Shown here: positions 25,443 to 34,700 of the stretch, piece by piece
How positions within the stretch are numbered: the first letter of the stretch is position 1
Layout of the letters: each line of letters opens with the position of its first letter
Assembly: GCA_015061545.1 (NCBI GenBank)
Contig: SUWJ01000009.1
Coordinates: forward strand, 18,663 to 82,662
Reading direction: 5' to 3'
DNA length: 64,000 bases
From: Lentisphaerota bacterium
Lineage (GTDB): Bacteria; Verrucomicrobiota; Lentisphaeria; Victivallales; Victivallaceae
The notes under the pieces: generated by a model
What the model saw: only the letters and a program-made list of their open reading frames with translations
Database searches by the model: none
Told to the model about the DNA's origin: nothing
Program-made: the position numbers and the translations under genes

Positions 25443-26552
25443 TTACCTTTTCTTTGCATGGGTTAATATATTAGTCGTTTCGCCCAAAATCAATTTGCTC
25501 TTGATCCGGATATCCTGATTATCCAGCTTCGGATTTTCTGCCAGCTGCAAAGCCAGCCGCACCGCTGCTTCGGCAATCTGCTGTGTGGGGTGCGCTATAC
25601 TGGTCAACCGCGGCAGTGTATGCTGACCGATCAAGATACCGTCGAAACCGATAACACTTTTTTCGTAAGGGATCCGGCAGTTATGAAAATGCAACGCATT
25701 CAGTACATATATTGCAGCAAAATCGCAATAACAGAAGATCCCGTCTGAACTCCTGACGTTGTTCCAAACTTCGTCCAGCCAGGCAGGATCCATCGGCTTA
25801 TCAATATAAGATGAAATAGGAATCAGTTTGAATTTTCTTTTATATTCTTCGGGTAAAACCGAAATAAATCCGTTGCGGCGCATATCAAACGGCAAATTTC
25901 CTTCCGGAAATGAAAACATCGCCAGTTTGCGGCAGCCGCATTGCAGCAAATGCTGCGCCGCCAATTGCCCGCCTTGATAATTATCCACGCTGATCAAATG
26001 GCGGGCGGGGACATTGGCAACCTCGTCCAGCGCAATCAAATTTTCCACCGCCTCCAGTCGCTCGTAGGCGCCGCGCGACATATTTGTATCGTTCAATCCT
26101 ACCGAAAACGCCCCCAGATAACACCAGCGGTGGGCGTTGAATACATTCCAGCAGTTGGGCGAATCGGTACTGAAAAAATCAACTGCCAGACCATACTCCG
26201 CAGCGCTCTTTACAATCTCTTCAAACAGAGATTGATAAATTACGTTGACATTGATCTGGCAGGATAAATAGTTGTAAAAATATGCCAAACGGTTGGCTTT
26301 ACCGCGGGCCGCCCGACCGGCAGATCGATAGTTGACCCGACTTACTCTGCCCTGCCTTTTGACCAGCAGATGCTCAGCTTCCAGACAGGCAATCGCCTTG
26401 CGGACAGTATTTCTGCCCACTTCAAAAAGTTCGGACAATTGCTGTTCGCTGGGCAGCGGATCGCCGTGGCGGTACAAGCCATTGCGGATCCGAGCCTCAA
26501 GCTCCCGCTTTATAAGTTCAAACTTGGCAGAGTAAGTTTTCGGGGTCTTCAT
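25443..26552 (-). CDS. GntR-LacI hybrid regulator (AraR-like layout)
   Basis: 369 residues. The N-terminal GntR winged helix (~1-75) contains GDPLPSEQQLSELFEVGRNTVRKAIACLEAEHLL. The rest is a LacI/periplasmic-binding-like sensor domain: GGQLAAQHLLQCGCRKLAMFSF, SVIGFDGILIG and LPRLTSIAHPTQQIAEAAVRLAL. This is the AraR-like arrangement used for sugar-responsive repressors. The gene lies inside the first glycan locus, 11 bp after the secreted 556-residue gene and abutting the GH78 gene, so it probably senses a product of that pathway. Confidence 0.85.
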   Translation of the reverse strand: MKTPKTYSAKFELIKRELEARIRNGLYRHGDPLPSEQQLSELFEVGRNTVRKAIACLEAEHLLVKRQGRVSRVNYRSAGRAARGKANRLAYFYNYLSCQINVNVIYQSLFEEIVKSAAEYGLAVDFFSTDSPNCWNVFNAHRWCYLGAFSVGLNDTNMSRGAYERLEAVENLIALDEVANVPARHLISVDNYQGGQLAAQHLLQCGCRKLAMFSFPEGNLPFDMRRNGFISVLPEEYKRKFKLIPISSYIDKPMDPAWLDEVWNNVRSSDGIFCYCDFAAIYVLNALHFHNCRIPYEKSVIGFDGILIGQHTLPRLTSIAHPTQQIAEAAVRLALQLAENPKLDNQDIRIKSKLILGETTNILTHAKKR

Positions 26553-26563
26553 AGTTCACAAAT

Positions 26564-28234
26564 TTATTCGGTAAAGTAAGGTGCAGCCTGCACGCTGTCA
26601 ACAATAACTGTGGAAGCAGCTGCGCCTTCGCCTTCAGTAATCACCAGCTTGACGGGCTTTTTGCCTGCGCGGAAAATCACCTTGCGCACATTCCAGATAT
26701 GGGGAGCACGGCGGGTGAAATCTTCCAGGAAACGCTTTTCAACGTCGATGATCTCGGCATTTTCCAGCTTGATATCCACATTGATATCGCTCTTGGCAGG
26801 ATTATCAGGCGTGCAGAACTGAGTTTTGATCGAGTAGAGTTTACCCGGTTTAAGTCCGGTAAGCACCTGAGTTGCGGCGGGCTTTTTGCCTGCACCAAGT
26901 TCCATACGCAGAAAGTTGACGCTGGTGTAAGGTATGTAACCCTGCTTGATGTTGGCATCCTTTTTAGCCATCAGCGAAGCCCCGCCTGAGAGTTTCCAAT
27001 CTTTGGCATTTTCCCAGTTGTGAGCTTTAAGGATCCCCGGATAAAGTTTGTAGCCGTATTTACTGGAAAGCAGCGTCTTTTCCCCATCCACGCCGTAATG
27101 CTGAACCAGCTTGGAGAACCAGCGCAGAATTTCCGGTTCGGTGTAATATGCCACCCACATACTGAAACCCCGCACGTCGGCAAAAACCGGATTGGTTGCT
27201 ACAGTATGAAACTGCTGATCGAGAAATACTTTGAAGTCCACCGCACCGTTATTGTCCATATATTCATAGGTCGCCGGCGCCATGATGTAATTTTTCAGCG
27301 AACCGCCCGATGCAGCTTTGAATATTGCACCGCGGTCAAGATAGCGCGACTGGATACCCTTGTCGGCATCCTTGCCGTTGAGATAAGATTCCCACAGAAT
27401 AGCCCCGCGGGGATTGGAAATCACCGCTTCGTGCAGCGAAGCTATTGCCGTACAATCGCCGTTCCACGGAATACCGACCCACGCGTAGAAGCTCTTTTCG
27501 GGATACTTTTTGTTCCACTCTTTGATTGCCGCAAAGTGTTCAGGCGAAAATCCGCGCCCCGGATTGTTGTAGCCCAGCGCCGCATCTTTGGGGTCTTTGC
27601 GTCCGGCGGGCACAATAAATTCATCCGGCCCGATACCGTCAATCAGCGGATTTTCACCCAACTGGTGCCAGAAAGGTACCCCACGTTTGGGTTCATCAAA
27701 AGGAATGGTAACGCTGCAGTTGCGGAAGACCAGACGGCCTTCGGCACGCCACTCATCAATTTCCGGCGCGTGAGCCGAACCGAGGGTGATCGTGCAGAAG
27801 GGTTCCAGAATATTCTTGCGCAGATAGTTCCAGTTGTAAAGGAACATCCCCGGATGCCCCGAAGTGCGGCCGTCGGTGGGAATGGTTGCCATTTCGTCGG
27901 TACCGAATTTGCCGACTACGCTGTAGAAATTGTTTTCGCCGATCTTTTTGGCTTTCACACCAACTGCGTTGACCGAGTATTTACCCGGAACAAGTTTCAG
28001 CAGCGCTTTATTATTGCGCACTTTGACGGTCTGACTTTTACCCTTGGCATCGGTAAAGGTCAGTTCAGGGGTCTTGACGTTACTTATCTGCACAAAACCG
28101 GTGTTTTTCATAAAAAACTCGGTTTTGCCTTTGGCAGATCTGACTTGCAGAGTCTTTACGATGTTGTTGTCCGCATAGACTGCACCGGCAGTCATTCCGA
28201 CTGCCAGAGCCAGCAGCGCTGTTTTTTTAAGCAT
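26564..28234 (-). CDS. Large secreted protein of unknown family, probably carbohydrate-active
   Basis: 556 residues with a clean signal peptide ending VYAD. An N-terminal ~100-residue beta domain (KTLQVRSAKGKTEFFMKNTG) precedes a possible TIM-barrel-like core rich in aromatic and acidic residues (FYAWVGIPWNGDC, 'GAILWESYLNGKDAD', GFSMWVAYYTEPEILRWFSKL). A C-terminal beta-sandwich follows (LKPGKLYSIKTQF ... VRKVIFRAGKKPVKLVITEGEG) that resembles a carbohydrate-binding module. No catalytic family recognised. AAGGAG ribosome site. An 18-bp palindrome lies 109 bp upstream. Confidence 0.55.
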   Translation of the reverse strand: MLKKTALLALAVGMTAGAVYADNNIVKTLQVRSAKGKTEFFMKNTGFVQISNVKTPELTFTDAKGKSQTVKVRNNKALLKLVPGKYSVNAVGVKAKKIGENNFYSVVGKFGTDEMATIPTDGRTSGHPGMFLYNWNYLRKNILEPFCTITLGSAHAPEIDEWRAEGRLVFRNCSVTIPFDEPKRGVPFWHQLGENPLIDGIGPDEFIVPAGRKDPKDAALGYNNPGRGFSPEHFAAIKEWNKKYPEKSFYAWVGIPWNGDCTAIASLHEAVISNPRGAILWESYLNGKDADKGIQSRYLDRGAIFKAASGGSLKNYIMAPATYEYMDNNGAVDFKVFLDQQFHTVATNPVFADVRGFSMWVAYYTEPEILRWFSKLVQHYGVDGEKTLLSSKYGYKLYPGILKAHNWENAKDWKLSGGASLMAKKDANIKQGYIPYTSVNFLRMELGAGKKPAATQVLTGLKPGKLYSIKTQFCTPDNPAKSDINVDIKLENAEIIDVEKRFLEDFTRRAPHIWNVRKVIFRAGKKPVKLVITEGEGAAASTVIVDSVQAAPYFTE

Positions 28235-28342
28235 GATCTTTCTCCTTGTTTCAGGTTATAAGGTTTTTATTTTTATATTACCGATAAAAATCCTGTATTT
28301 TGCCGACAGAAATCATACTGCCGGTCAGAGTATTATTCACTC

Positions 28343-28360
28343 GCTGAAAAATTTTTCAGC
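28343..28360. other. Perfect 18-bp palindrome between the MFS gene and the secreted-protein gene
   Basis: GCTGAAAAATTTTTCAGC is fully self-complementary, with no loop, in the 166-bp gap. It could be an operator for the downstream secreted-protein gene or a hairpin. No T run follows. Confidence 0.35.
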
Positions 28361-28400
28361 TTAAAACCGCTTGAAAGATCACGCTCAAAAACGGAGCAAA

Positions 28401-29792
28401 TTATTCGTCACACGCTTTGGTAGTACGCTTTTTCTGGTAAAAAACGTAGAAATACAGCAATATTACCATTGCAATTGCAATGCACAAACCTGCCCAGTAG
28501 TTGACAAAACGGTATCCGCGCAGCATGGGCATAAAATCGTGCCCCATAAAAATCAGCGTCGTTTCGGGTGTTGCGTTACGCAGGAAATCGCTGAACAGCC
28601 CCAGCGGATAGTTCACCAACCCGGCGAAGAGCGACACAAGGATATTCTGCCCCGATGCGATCATACCGAATTTGCTGCGGGGGAACACTTCCACCAGCAT
28701 TCTGCCGCCCGCCACCGCATAGATACTGCTGAAAACCGCCAGCGGAATACGCCAGATTATGCTCGATATGTAGTCGTGGATAAAAATACCGCCGCAAATA
28801 TTGAACACCGCCATCAGCGTCAGAGCAATGATCGCCGCCACAAATGCCCCCAGATAGTCCACCACAAAACCTGCCCCCAGACAGGCAAACACCGTTACGA
28901 TACTGATGAGCGCCCCCAGCTCGCCCATCTGCGACATAGTCATACCGCAGCTGTCCAGATAGAAGAAGTCCATAAAGATATTGACGCAGGGACTCAACCC
29001 GAACGCCAGCCCCGCAACGTAGAACCACCAGTAATAGCTGCTGCCGTAGCAATCTTTAACATAATCTTTGATCGTGACCGACACCCGTTTGAACCACGGT
29101 TCTCCATCGCTCTTCTTTTCCAGCGGCGGATATTTGCCTTCACGGACAAAGTAGCAGACCAGCAGCGTGATCACCAGATAAGCCGCCCCCACCGCCGGAT
29201 AGATGATCTTGGGGTGCGAGGCAATGTAAGGATAGACAAATTTGCTGAATCCTACCCCCAGCACCGCGCCAACCACGCGGAAAAATCCGTAATAGCGCCC
29301 CATCATCCCGGCGGGGATCACATCCGGGATCAGATAGTAATAGACGATCCCCACAAAGAGGAAGAAGAAGTAATAAAGCACCACCCCGGCGCCGAAGACC
29401 AGCTCTTTGGCGCTCAAAGGTCCGATCGTTTCGGGCAGATAGGGCAGCAGATGACCGTAAAAGGGCAGCGCCGCAATAAAGAATGCCGTCGGCACCGCGG
29501 TATAGAGCATATAAGGTATGCGTCTGCCCAGTCTGGCGCGGCAGTTATCCGACGCGGTACTGATAATGGGATTCATTACCGTGTTCATCCACGAAATGAT
29601 CATCCCCAGCACTACGGCAATGACCGTATCGCTCAAGCCGTTGGCGCGGAAAATGAATTTAGTGCCGGAACCGAAGGTCATGGCGATCAAGCTCATACCG
29701 ATTGCGCCCCACAACATCCAGAAAAAGACGTTGATCAACTGCCTCAGAGAGTACTCCAGAGTCCCGACTGTATATTTTTTCTGCTCACTCAT
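28401..29792 (-). CDS. MFS transporter, GPH-like sugar:cation symporter
   Basis: 463 residues, about 12 membrane helices. The loop motif 'SDNCRARLGRRIPYM' between helices 2 and 3 is the GPH/MFS signature, and the central loop is charged (REGKYPPLEKKSDGEPW). Such carriers import oligosaccharides or glycosides with H+ or Na+ through the inner membrane. It lies 10 bp downstream of the GH43-like gene, and its start overlaps a weak ribosome site just after that gene's stop. Similar in layout to the second MFS gene at 51962. Confidence 0.8.
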   Translation of the reverse strand: MSEQKKYTVGTLEYSLRQLINVFFWMLWGAIGMSLIAMTFGSGTKFIFRANGLSDTVIAVVLGMIISWMNTVMNPIISTASDNCRARLGRRIPYMLYTAVPTAFFIAALPFYGHLLPYLPETIGPLSAKELVFGAGVVLYYFFFLFVGIVYYYLIPDVIPAGMMGRYYGFFRVVGAVLGVGFSKFVYPYIASHPKIIYPAVGAAYLVITLLVCYFVREGKYPPLEKKSDGEPWFKRVSVTIKDYVKDCYGSSYYWWFYVAGLAFGLSPCVNIFMDFFYLDSCGMTMSQMGELGALISIVTVFACLGAGFVVDYLGAFVAAIIALTLMAVFNICGGIFIHDYISSIIWRIPLAVFSSIYAVAGGRMLVEVFPRSKFGMIASGQNILVSLFAGLVNYPLGLFSDFLRNATPETTLIFMGHDFMPMLRGYRFVNYWAGLCIAIAMVILLYFYVFYQKKRTTKACDE

Positions 29793-29802
29793 AATTTATC
29801 AC

Positions 29803-30792
29803 TCACTTTTTTTCAGGCATTTCACAAAGTTCGCCGTTCAGATAGCGCTGATGGAAATTTTCGCACCACTTGAGATATTCTTCTTCGGGCACACCTTCTG
29901 GCAGCACTTCCCAGTTCAGGAGGTCTTTGGATCTTGCCATACCCAGCATCATGCGGTCGTGAGCGTCGAAATGACGGGTCCCCATAAAAAGCATCGTCCA
30001 ATAACCGTTCTGTTCTCTCCAGTCGGCAACGAACTGCGCACAGGCAACAAATTTGCTCCACTCCTGCTTAAGTCCGCCGATTTCCGCTGATTTATCCAGC
30101 TTGGGCCATGACATGATATCGTTGCTTTTCAGCACGGCAATACTCTGTTCGGGCATACCTACCGAGCAGAAGAGATACAAATCGTCGCCATCGACAACCA
30201 TCGACACATTTTCTATGCCGCGGTTTTCGTTATAAAAATCGCTGTCCAGCAAAGGCTTATCGGGGGTGAGATTTTCAAAAGTCACCAGATCGTCGGATAC
30301 CGCCAGCCCCAGATGCTGACTGCGGGTGCCTTTCTGATAGTCGGTGTAAAACATCCAGTAGCGGTTGCGCCATTCCACCAGATATCCGTCGATCGGCCCG
30401 TGGGCATCGTTGCCCCAGTAATCGCCGTGGAAAGTGGGAACAACGATCCGCGGTTCGCTCCAATGCACCAGATCGTCGGATTCGATCAGCGACACCGCCG
30501 TCGGCCACGGATAGCGGGTAATACTCATATAGAACTTGCCGTTGGCGCGGATAACGTTCCCGGGAGATACATAACCTCTGGGAGTGACCGGCACCGGGTT
30601 GGAAAAGTTGCGGAAGTCTTCGGTTTCGATCATATGGATCTGATAGCCTTCCGGCGCGCCCCAGCGTTCCTGATTGAACTGGATCGTTACATAGATATAA
30701 TACTTACCTTCGTGATAGATCGCCGCGGGGTCCCGCGTGCTGCATCGCCAGGCAAAAAACGGATTGTAGAGTCCATCCCAATTAAAGCTCAT
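29803..30792 (-). CDS. GH43-like five-bladed beta-propeller glycosidase
   Basis: 329 residues, no signal peptide. Acidic residues placed as in GH43/GH117-type propellers: STRDPAAIY near the start (general base Asp), GPIDGY in blade three and NENRGIEN (putative acid Glu). Repeated blades carry 'YYIYVTIQ', 'FYMSITRYPW' and 'YWMFYTDYQ' patterns. Probably removes arabinose, xylose or a related sugar from imported oligosaccharides; the exact specificity is not visible. AAGGAG ribosome site. An inverted repeat (ATCGG, 5 nt, CCGAT at 30844-30858) is in its leader. Confidence 0.7.
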   Translation of the reverse strand: MSFNWDGLYNPFFAWRCSTRDPAAIYHEGKYYIYVTIQFNQERWGAPEGYQIHMIETEDFRNFSNPVPVTPRGYVSPGNVIRANGKFYMSITRYPWPTAVSLIESDDLVHWSEPRIVVPTFHGDYWGNDAHGPIDGYLVEWRNRYWMFYTDYQKGTRSQHLGLAVSDDLVTFENLTPDKPLLDSDFYNENRGIENVSMVVDGDDLYLFCSVGMPEQSIAVLKSNDIMSWPKLDKSAEIGGLKQEWSKFVACAQFVADWREQNGYWTMLFMGTRHFDAHDRMMLGMARSKDLLNWEVLPEGVPEEEYLKWCENFHQRYLNGELCEMPEKK

Positions 30793-30975
30793 AATTTTTC
30801 TCCTTACTGAAAAGTTTGATAAACTGTTCTCTATTTATTTTAGCATCGGCAGAACCGATTTTCTATAACAAATGTCTCTTTTTTTATAAAGATTACTGTA
30901 ATTTAACCGTTCTGCAAACTTTTACCAACTTTTTCTTTACTATACAATCGGTTTTTTGTCTGATTTTTCAAGTAT

Positions 30976-31006
30976 CTCCCTGAACTGCGCTGAACAATTC
31001 AGGGAG
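30976..31006 (-). other. Hairpin downstream of the first pseudopilin gene
   Basis: CTCCCTGAA and TTCAGGGAG form a 9-bp stem around 13 nt, 27 bp after the stop of the pseudopilin gene at 31033. There is no T run, so termination would be weak; it may protect the 3' end of the transcript. Apart from this and the small repeat in the GH43 leader I see nothing else in the 240-bp gap. Confidence 0.4.
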
Positions 31007-31032
31007 AATATGCCACTATATACTAAACAATA

Positions 31033-31800
31033 TTACGGTTCGGCAAAGCCTTTGGTACCGTTATGCATCCAGAACTTGTGAACCCACTGGCTGCTGTAGC
31101 GGAAAGCCATCTTATCCAGACCGCCGGTGTAAGGCACAGCTTCGGTATGACCATCGACCCACAGCACGTTCACATTGCGGTCGCCGTGACGGGTCAAGTC
31201 ATCTTTACCCCACTTCCAATCGCCGGTCAGAACCCAATAAATCGTATTGCAGGCCATATAACCATTCACGGTTTTGTTTTCAGCAATACGCATACCATCC
31301 ATCAGCAGCATGGTTTCGGTGGGGCTCTTGAAAACGCCCAGACTCATACCGGCATTATGATAGTTGGTCGAATAGCTGGAGCAGTGGTGATTGTTATCAA
31401 GGTCGCGGCCATCCAGATTTGGGGAAGCCGAGGGGCAGAAATAAATCTGCTTATCCTGACCGAGATTATTGCTGGCCACATACGGACTGGTAAGACCGAT
31501 CCAGTTGCCATCAAGAGGATCGAGCTTATATCCATAGGTCTGCGTAACATAGCAGTCGCCGGTAATCGGAACACAATCCTTGAAGTCATTGGCATACATC
31601 ATGCAAGCCAAGCCCAGATTCTTGAGATTGCTTACACAGTTGGAAGTGCGGGCACGCTCACGGGCGGCACTCAACGCCGGCAGCAGCATGGCTGCCAGAA
31701 TCGCGATAATCGCGATCACCACGAGGAGTTCAATTAAGGTGAAGCAGGAATGCTTCACCTGCCCATGGGCAGCGGCTTCATGACTCATACTCTTTTTCAT
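31033..31800 (-). CDS. Prepilin-like protein (DUF1559/H-X9-DG style), copy 1
   Basis: 255 residues. A 19-residue polar leader precedes the prepilin motif [20 protein letters not shown], with Glu at position 5 after the predicted cleavage before Phe, a single hydrophobic helix and an AARERAR stretch. The C-terminal globular part has [17 protein letters not shown] and a His-x10-Asp-Gly motif, close to the H-X9-DG family of planctomycetes and lentisphaerae. Expected to be processed by a prepilin peptidase and held at the membrane or assembled outside. Tandem duplicate of the next gene, including the leader DNA. Confidence 0.85.
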   Translation of the reverse strand: MKKSMSHEAAAHGQVKHSCFTLIELLVVIAIIAILAAMLLPALSAARERARTSNCVSNLKNLGLACMMYANDFKDCVPITGDCYVTQTYGYKLDPLDGNWIGLTSPYVASNNLGQDKQIYFCPSASPNLDGRDLDNNHHCSSYSTNYHNAGMSLGVFKSPTETMLLMDGMRIAENKTVNGYMACNTIYWVLTGDWKWGKDDLTRHGDRNVNVLWVDGHTEAVPYTGGLDKMAFRYSSQWVHKFWMHNGTKGFAEP

Positions 31801-31840
31801 AATTTTCCCCTTCTTTGGTTAAGGCTTAAAGAGTTACCAT
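31601..31840. repeat. Tandem-duplicated segment, copy 1
   Basis: About 240 bp covering the 5' coding region and 40-bp leader of the first pseudopilin gene, nearly identical to 32417-32656 (constant offset of 816 bp). The rest of the genes has diverged. Confidence 0.85.
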
Positions 31841-31860
31841 ATGTTAGATTACCGAACTTA

Positions 31861-32616
31861 TTACTCAGCAAAACTTTTGGTGCCTTCCGCTCTCCAGAAC
31901 TTGTGCGGGGGATCGGAGTAGCGGTAGTTCATCTTTTCAATGCCGCTGTATGGGGCGGCTTCGGCATGACCATCGTGATAAACGACATTGACATTCTTGC
32001 CATGACGGCAAAGGTCATCTTTAGCCCACGGCCAGGAACCCTGCACGATATTGTAAATGTAACCACTGGCGATATTGCTCTTTACGCTGCTGCTTTCAGC
32101 AATACGGAAACCATCCATCAGCATGAAAGTTTCCGAAGGACTTACGAACTTGGCAAGACTGTACCCTGCGGTATGATAGTTGGTCGCATAGCTCGAGCTA
32201 TGGTGGTTGCCGTCCTTATCGCGGTTATCCAGATTGGGTGTGGCCGAGGGACAGAAGTAGATCTGCTTATCCTGCCCCAGCGCTTCGCCGCTGACGTAAG
32301 GACTGGTAAGACCGATCCAGTTGCCATCGGTGGCACCGACTGCAACTTTGGTAGTTTGAGTCACATAACAATCAGCATCCAGCGGGGTATGATCTTTGAA
32401 GTCACCGGTATACATAATGCAAGCCAAGCCCAGATTCTTGAGATTGCTCAAACAGCTGGCGGTGCGGGCGCGCTCACGGGCGGCACTCAGCGCCGGCAGC
32501 AGCATGGCGGCAAGGATCGCAATAATAGCGATCACCACAAGGAGTTCAATTAAGGTGAAGCAAGAATGCTTCACCTGCCCATGGGCAGCGGCTTCATGAC
32601 TCATACTCTTTTTCAT
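31861..32616 (-). CDS. Prepilin-like protein (H-X9-DG style), copy 2
   Basis: 251 residues, paralogue of the downstream neighbour. The first ~50 residues are identical, including the unusual [17 protein letters not shown] leader before FTLIELL, whereas the C-terminal half has diverged. It has the exact His-x9-Asp-Gly motif ([13 protein letters not shown]). GAAGGGG ribosome site. A near-consensus promoter lies at 32740-32768, so this gene probably leads the transcript that also contains copy 1. No pilus ATPase, secretin or peptidase is encoded in the window. Confidence 0.85.
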   Translation of the reverse strand: MKKSMSHEAAAHGQVKHSCFTLIELLVVIAIIAILAAMLLPALSAARERARTASCLSNLKNLGLACIMYTGDFKDHTPLDADCYVTQTTKVAVGATDGNWIGLTSPYVSGEALGQDKQIYFCPSATPNLDNRDKDGNHHSSSYATNYHTAGYSLAKFVSPSETFMLMDGFRIAESSSVKSNIASGYIYNIVQGSWPWAKDDLCRHGKNVNVVYHDGHAEAAPYSGIEKMNYRYSDPPHKFWRAEGTKSFAE

Positions 32617-32656
32617 AATTTTCCCCTTCTTTGGTTAAAGCTTAAAGAGTTACCAT
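32417..32656. repeat. Tandem-duplicated segment, copy 2
   Basis: Partner of 31601-31840. It contains two coding-region palindromes kept in both copies: GGTGAAGCA, 4 nt, TGCTTCACC (32554-32575), and CTGCCCATGGGCAG just beside it. Confidence 0.85.
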
Positions 32657-32739
32657 CGGTTAAAAAATCATTACTTTCATTATGTTGCGCAAACCGAACG
32701 GTACTCTTGCGCATCCATAATCTCTCTCTCTGCATAAAT

Positions 32740-32768
32740 ATTTTATTATATTATTCCGCACTTGTCAA
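32740..32768 (-). promoter_or_regulatory. Promoter of the duplicated pseudopilin genes
   Basis: Minus strand TTGACA (32763-32768), a 17-bp spacer and TAAAAT (32740-32745). The leader is about 115 nt and includes a CT-rich stretch near 32721. Confidence 0.7.
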
Positions 32769-32865
32769 GGGGTAAATCGGAGCATTGGGGCATTTTTTTT
32801 GCATTTTTTTCGCTTTTTAAAAAATCTTATCCCTTTTACAACAACAAAAGAACAAGTTTTTGAGC

Positions 32866-34515
32866 TTAACGCTTTAATTTTTCGATATAATCTGCGAATT
32901 GCAGCATCATAGTTGCGTCAAATACCGCGCAATTTATCCAGCCCTCATCATCAAAACTGCGCCAGTTATTTTCCCAGTAAGTATAGTAGCGGCCGGTTTC
33001 GGGGTGCTGGCCACGGGTGACGGCATTTGCCAGAGCGTAAGCCTTGGCCAAATCCAGCGGCATACCAAAGCGTTTGTGCATTGCAGCATAAAACCCCAGC
33101 ATCTTGGAAGCACTGGCCCCGATTGGTATATAATAAGCATACTGTTCCAACGCGCCAGGGAGTTTCCAATCTCTGCTCCGCAGATTCACCGCCGGCATCG
33201 GGTCTGCCCAGACAACAAACTGATCTTCGGAAAAGCGCAGCAAAGTCCGGAGCAAATCCTTATCCGCCGCATCAATATTTTCGCACCCAAGCAGATACAA
33301 CGCAAAATCCGCCGCTGAATGCATGGTTAAATTAGCGTAGGGCCTCGTGGGGAACATGTCTTCAAACTGCCCACTCCAGTCAAACGATTTCTGCACGTTG
33401 TTTCTGATATATTCCACGGCACGATCTGCTGCAGCCCGATAATTCTGACGCGAACTGACCTTGTACGCCATCTGCAAAAACGGAATTATTTCGTTAGGCA
33501 CACACATATTCGGCTTATCGCTCAGCGCGGATATATCTCCCTGAGCAATCCCGATAGGCACTTCGTTAAAGGCCGGCTTTACCACCGAACCATCTTTTTC
33601 GTGCAGTTTCAAATACCAGCTACCGCACTCCAACTGCAGCTTGCAATAAGTATCGGCAATCCGCAAAGCCGCTTCCAGATACTTTCTGTCTCCGCACTCC
33701 TGATAAAGTTCCAGATAGCTCACTCCCGCCAATGCCGGATAGATCATCATATTCTGCCCGGCGTAAGTCCCCGCAGTACGCGCCTTGCCCTCGTAAGTCG
33801 GCGGCATGAATTCCAGCGGAGTTCCGGCGGCCTGACTTACCGAAATCAGATAATCAGCACTTTTGCAGGCAATTTCCAACGCTTCGGCGCGCTTTTCCGG
33901 AACCAGCTGAGCATAGCGGATCATGCCGCTGATAATACTGGCAATGATCTTGCTCGGATAACAGTAAAGATCGTAGCTGTGATCGGGCTTGCCGGTGGTA
34001 CGCCACGACTGAACCTGCGGTTTGTTGAAAATATATTCCAATGCCAATTTGGCACTTTCGCGGTAATCGCGCACCGGCCCGGGGTATTGACCATTGAAAA
34101 CGGCTGCACGGTAAAACTTGCGCACACCGCAATCCTGCAGAACATTATTGTCTTTATCCAGAGCCTCGACCGATACCGTCGTAAAGCCCACCGGGAGAGT
34201 ATCCCACACTTTGCTCAAAGGTTCATCCGGCCGAGCTTCGGTGTAAACATGCACTTTGCTTGCCGCATCCAGCACCGTAAAGCGGTAGCATGCCGCACCT
34301 TTGATCTCTTTGAAATCGAAAGCGGGAACCGAAATAAACCGCACCGAATACCGGTTCCAGAATGGCGAAATATTGTGTCTGCCGGGAGCCACCGGCACCG
34401 CGGCATCTTCTCTGGCAAGTCTGGCTATTTCTGAAACATCCGGCAGCTCACCTGCCAGCGCACTGTACACAGTTCCGGCAGCAATCACCGCCCCGACCAA
34501 TACTTTTGACCCCAT
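32866..34515 (-). CDS. Secreted (alpha/alpha)-barrel protein, possible glycosidase, lyase or epimerase
   Basis: 549 residues with a signal peptide (AAGTVYSALAGEL). Residues ~45-140 form a beta-sandwich (YRFTVLDAASKVHVYTE, VEALDKDNNVLQD). Residues ~150-540 are a helical repeat region with paired helices and aromatic loops (EYIFNKPQVQSW, YDLYCYPSKIIAS, YPALAGVSYLELYQECG, SGQFEDMFPTRPYANLTMHSAADFALYLL), characteristic of six-hairpin carbohydrate enzymes. No family can be assigned. The promoter is at 34568-34596. Probably acts on polymer outside the cytoplasm. Confidence 0.55.
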   Translation of the reverse strand: MGSKVLVGAVIAAGTVYSALAGELPDVSEIARLAREDAAVPVAPGRHNISPFWNRYSVRFISVPAFDFKEIKGAACYRFTVLDAASKVHVYTEARPDEPLSKVWDTLPVGFTTVSVEALDKDNNVLQDCGVRKFYRAAVFNGQYPGPVRDYRESAKLALEYIFNKPQVQSWRTTGKPDHSYDLYCYPSKIIASIISGMIRYAQLVPEKRAEALEIACKSADYLISVSQAAGTPLEFMPPTYEGKARTAGTYAGQNMMIYPALAGVSYLELYQECGDRKYLEAALRIADTYCKLQLECGSWYLKLHEKDGSVVKPAFNEVPIGIAQGDISALSDKPNMCVPNEIIPFLQMAYKVSSRQNYRAAADRAVEYIRNNVQKSFDWSGQFEDMFPTRPYANLTMHSAADFALYLLGCENIDAADKDLLRTLLRFSEDQFVVWADPMPAVNLRSRDWKLPGALEQYAYYIPIGASASKMLGFYAAMHKRFGMPLDLAKAYALANAVTRGQHPETGRYYTYWENNWRSFDDEGWINCAVFDATMMLQFADYIEKLKR

Positions 34516-34567
34516 AAGATATTACTCCTGCTGAACAACGAAAAATAATTTCTTCGTTTACAGGGAA

Positions 34568-34596
34568 AATATACACACCTCATCCGGAAAATTCAA
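34568..34596 (-). promoter_or_regulatory. Promoter of the secreted barrel gene
   Basis: Minus strand TTGAAT (34591-34596), a 17-bp spacer and TATATT (34568-34573), the same hexamers as the tRNA-Gly promoter. Confidence 0.55.
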
Positions 34597-34700
34597 CACT
34601 TTCAAGCGAATTCAGTTGACTTTTTTCCGACTTTTCGGGCAATTTGCTTTCAACTTATTCTTTATCCACCGTTCAGGAACAAGTTGCCGGCAAAAAGCAA

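Noticed and set aside
28371..29873. 500-residue plus-strand frame opposite the MFS gene
   Set aside because: His/Arg/Gln-rich translation without membrane helices or family signature; it is a shadow of the transporter.
31738..32590. Repeated palindromes as a possible CRISPR or attachment site
   Set aside because: Only two copies, inside homologous coding regions, without spacers, integrase or cas genes.
34620..34700. Possible terminator after the AgcS gene
   Set aside because: Short CCGA/TCGG pairing is present but the T run is on the wrong side for the minus-strand transcript.
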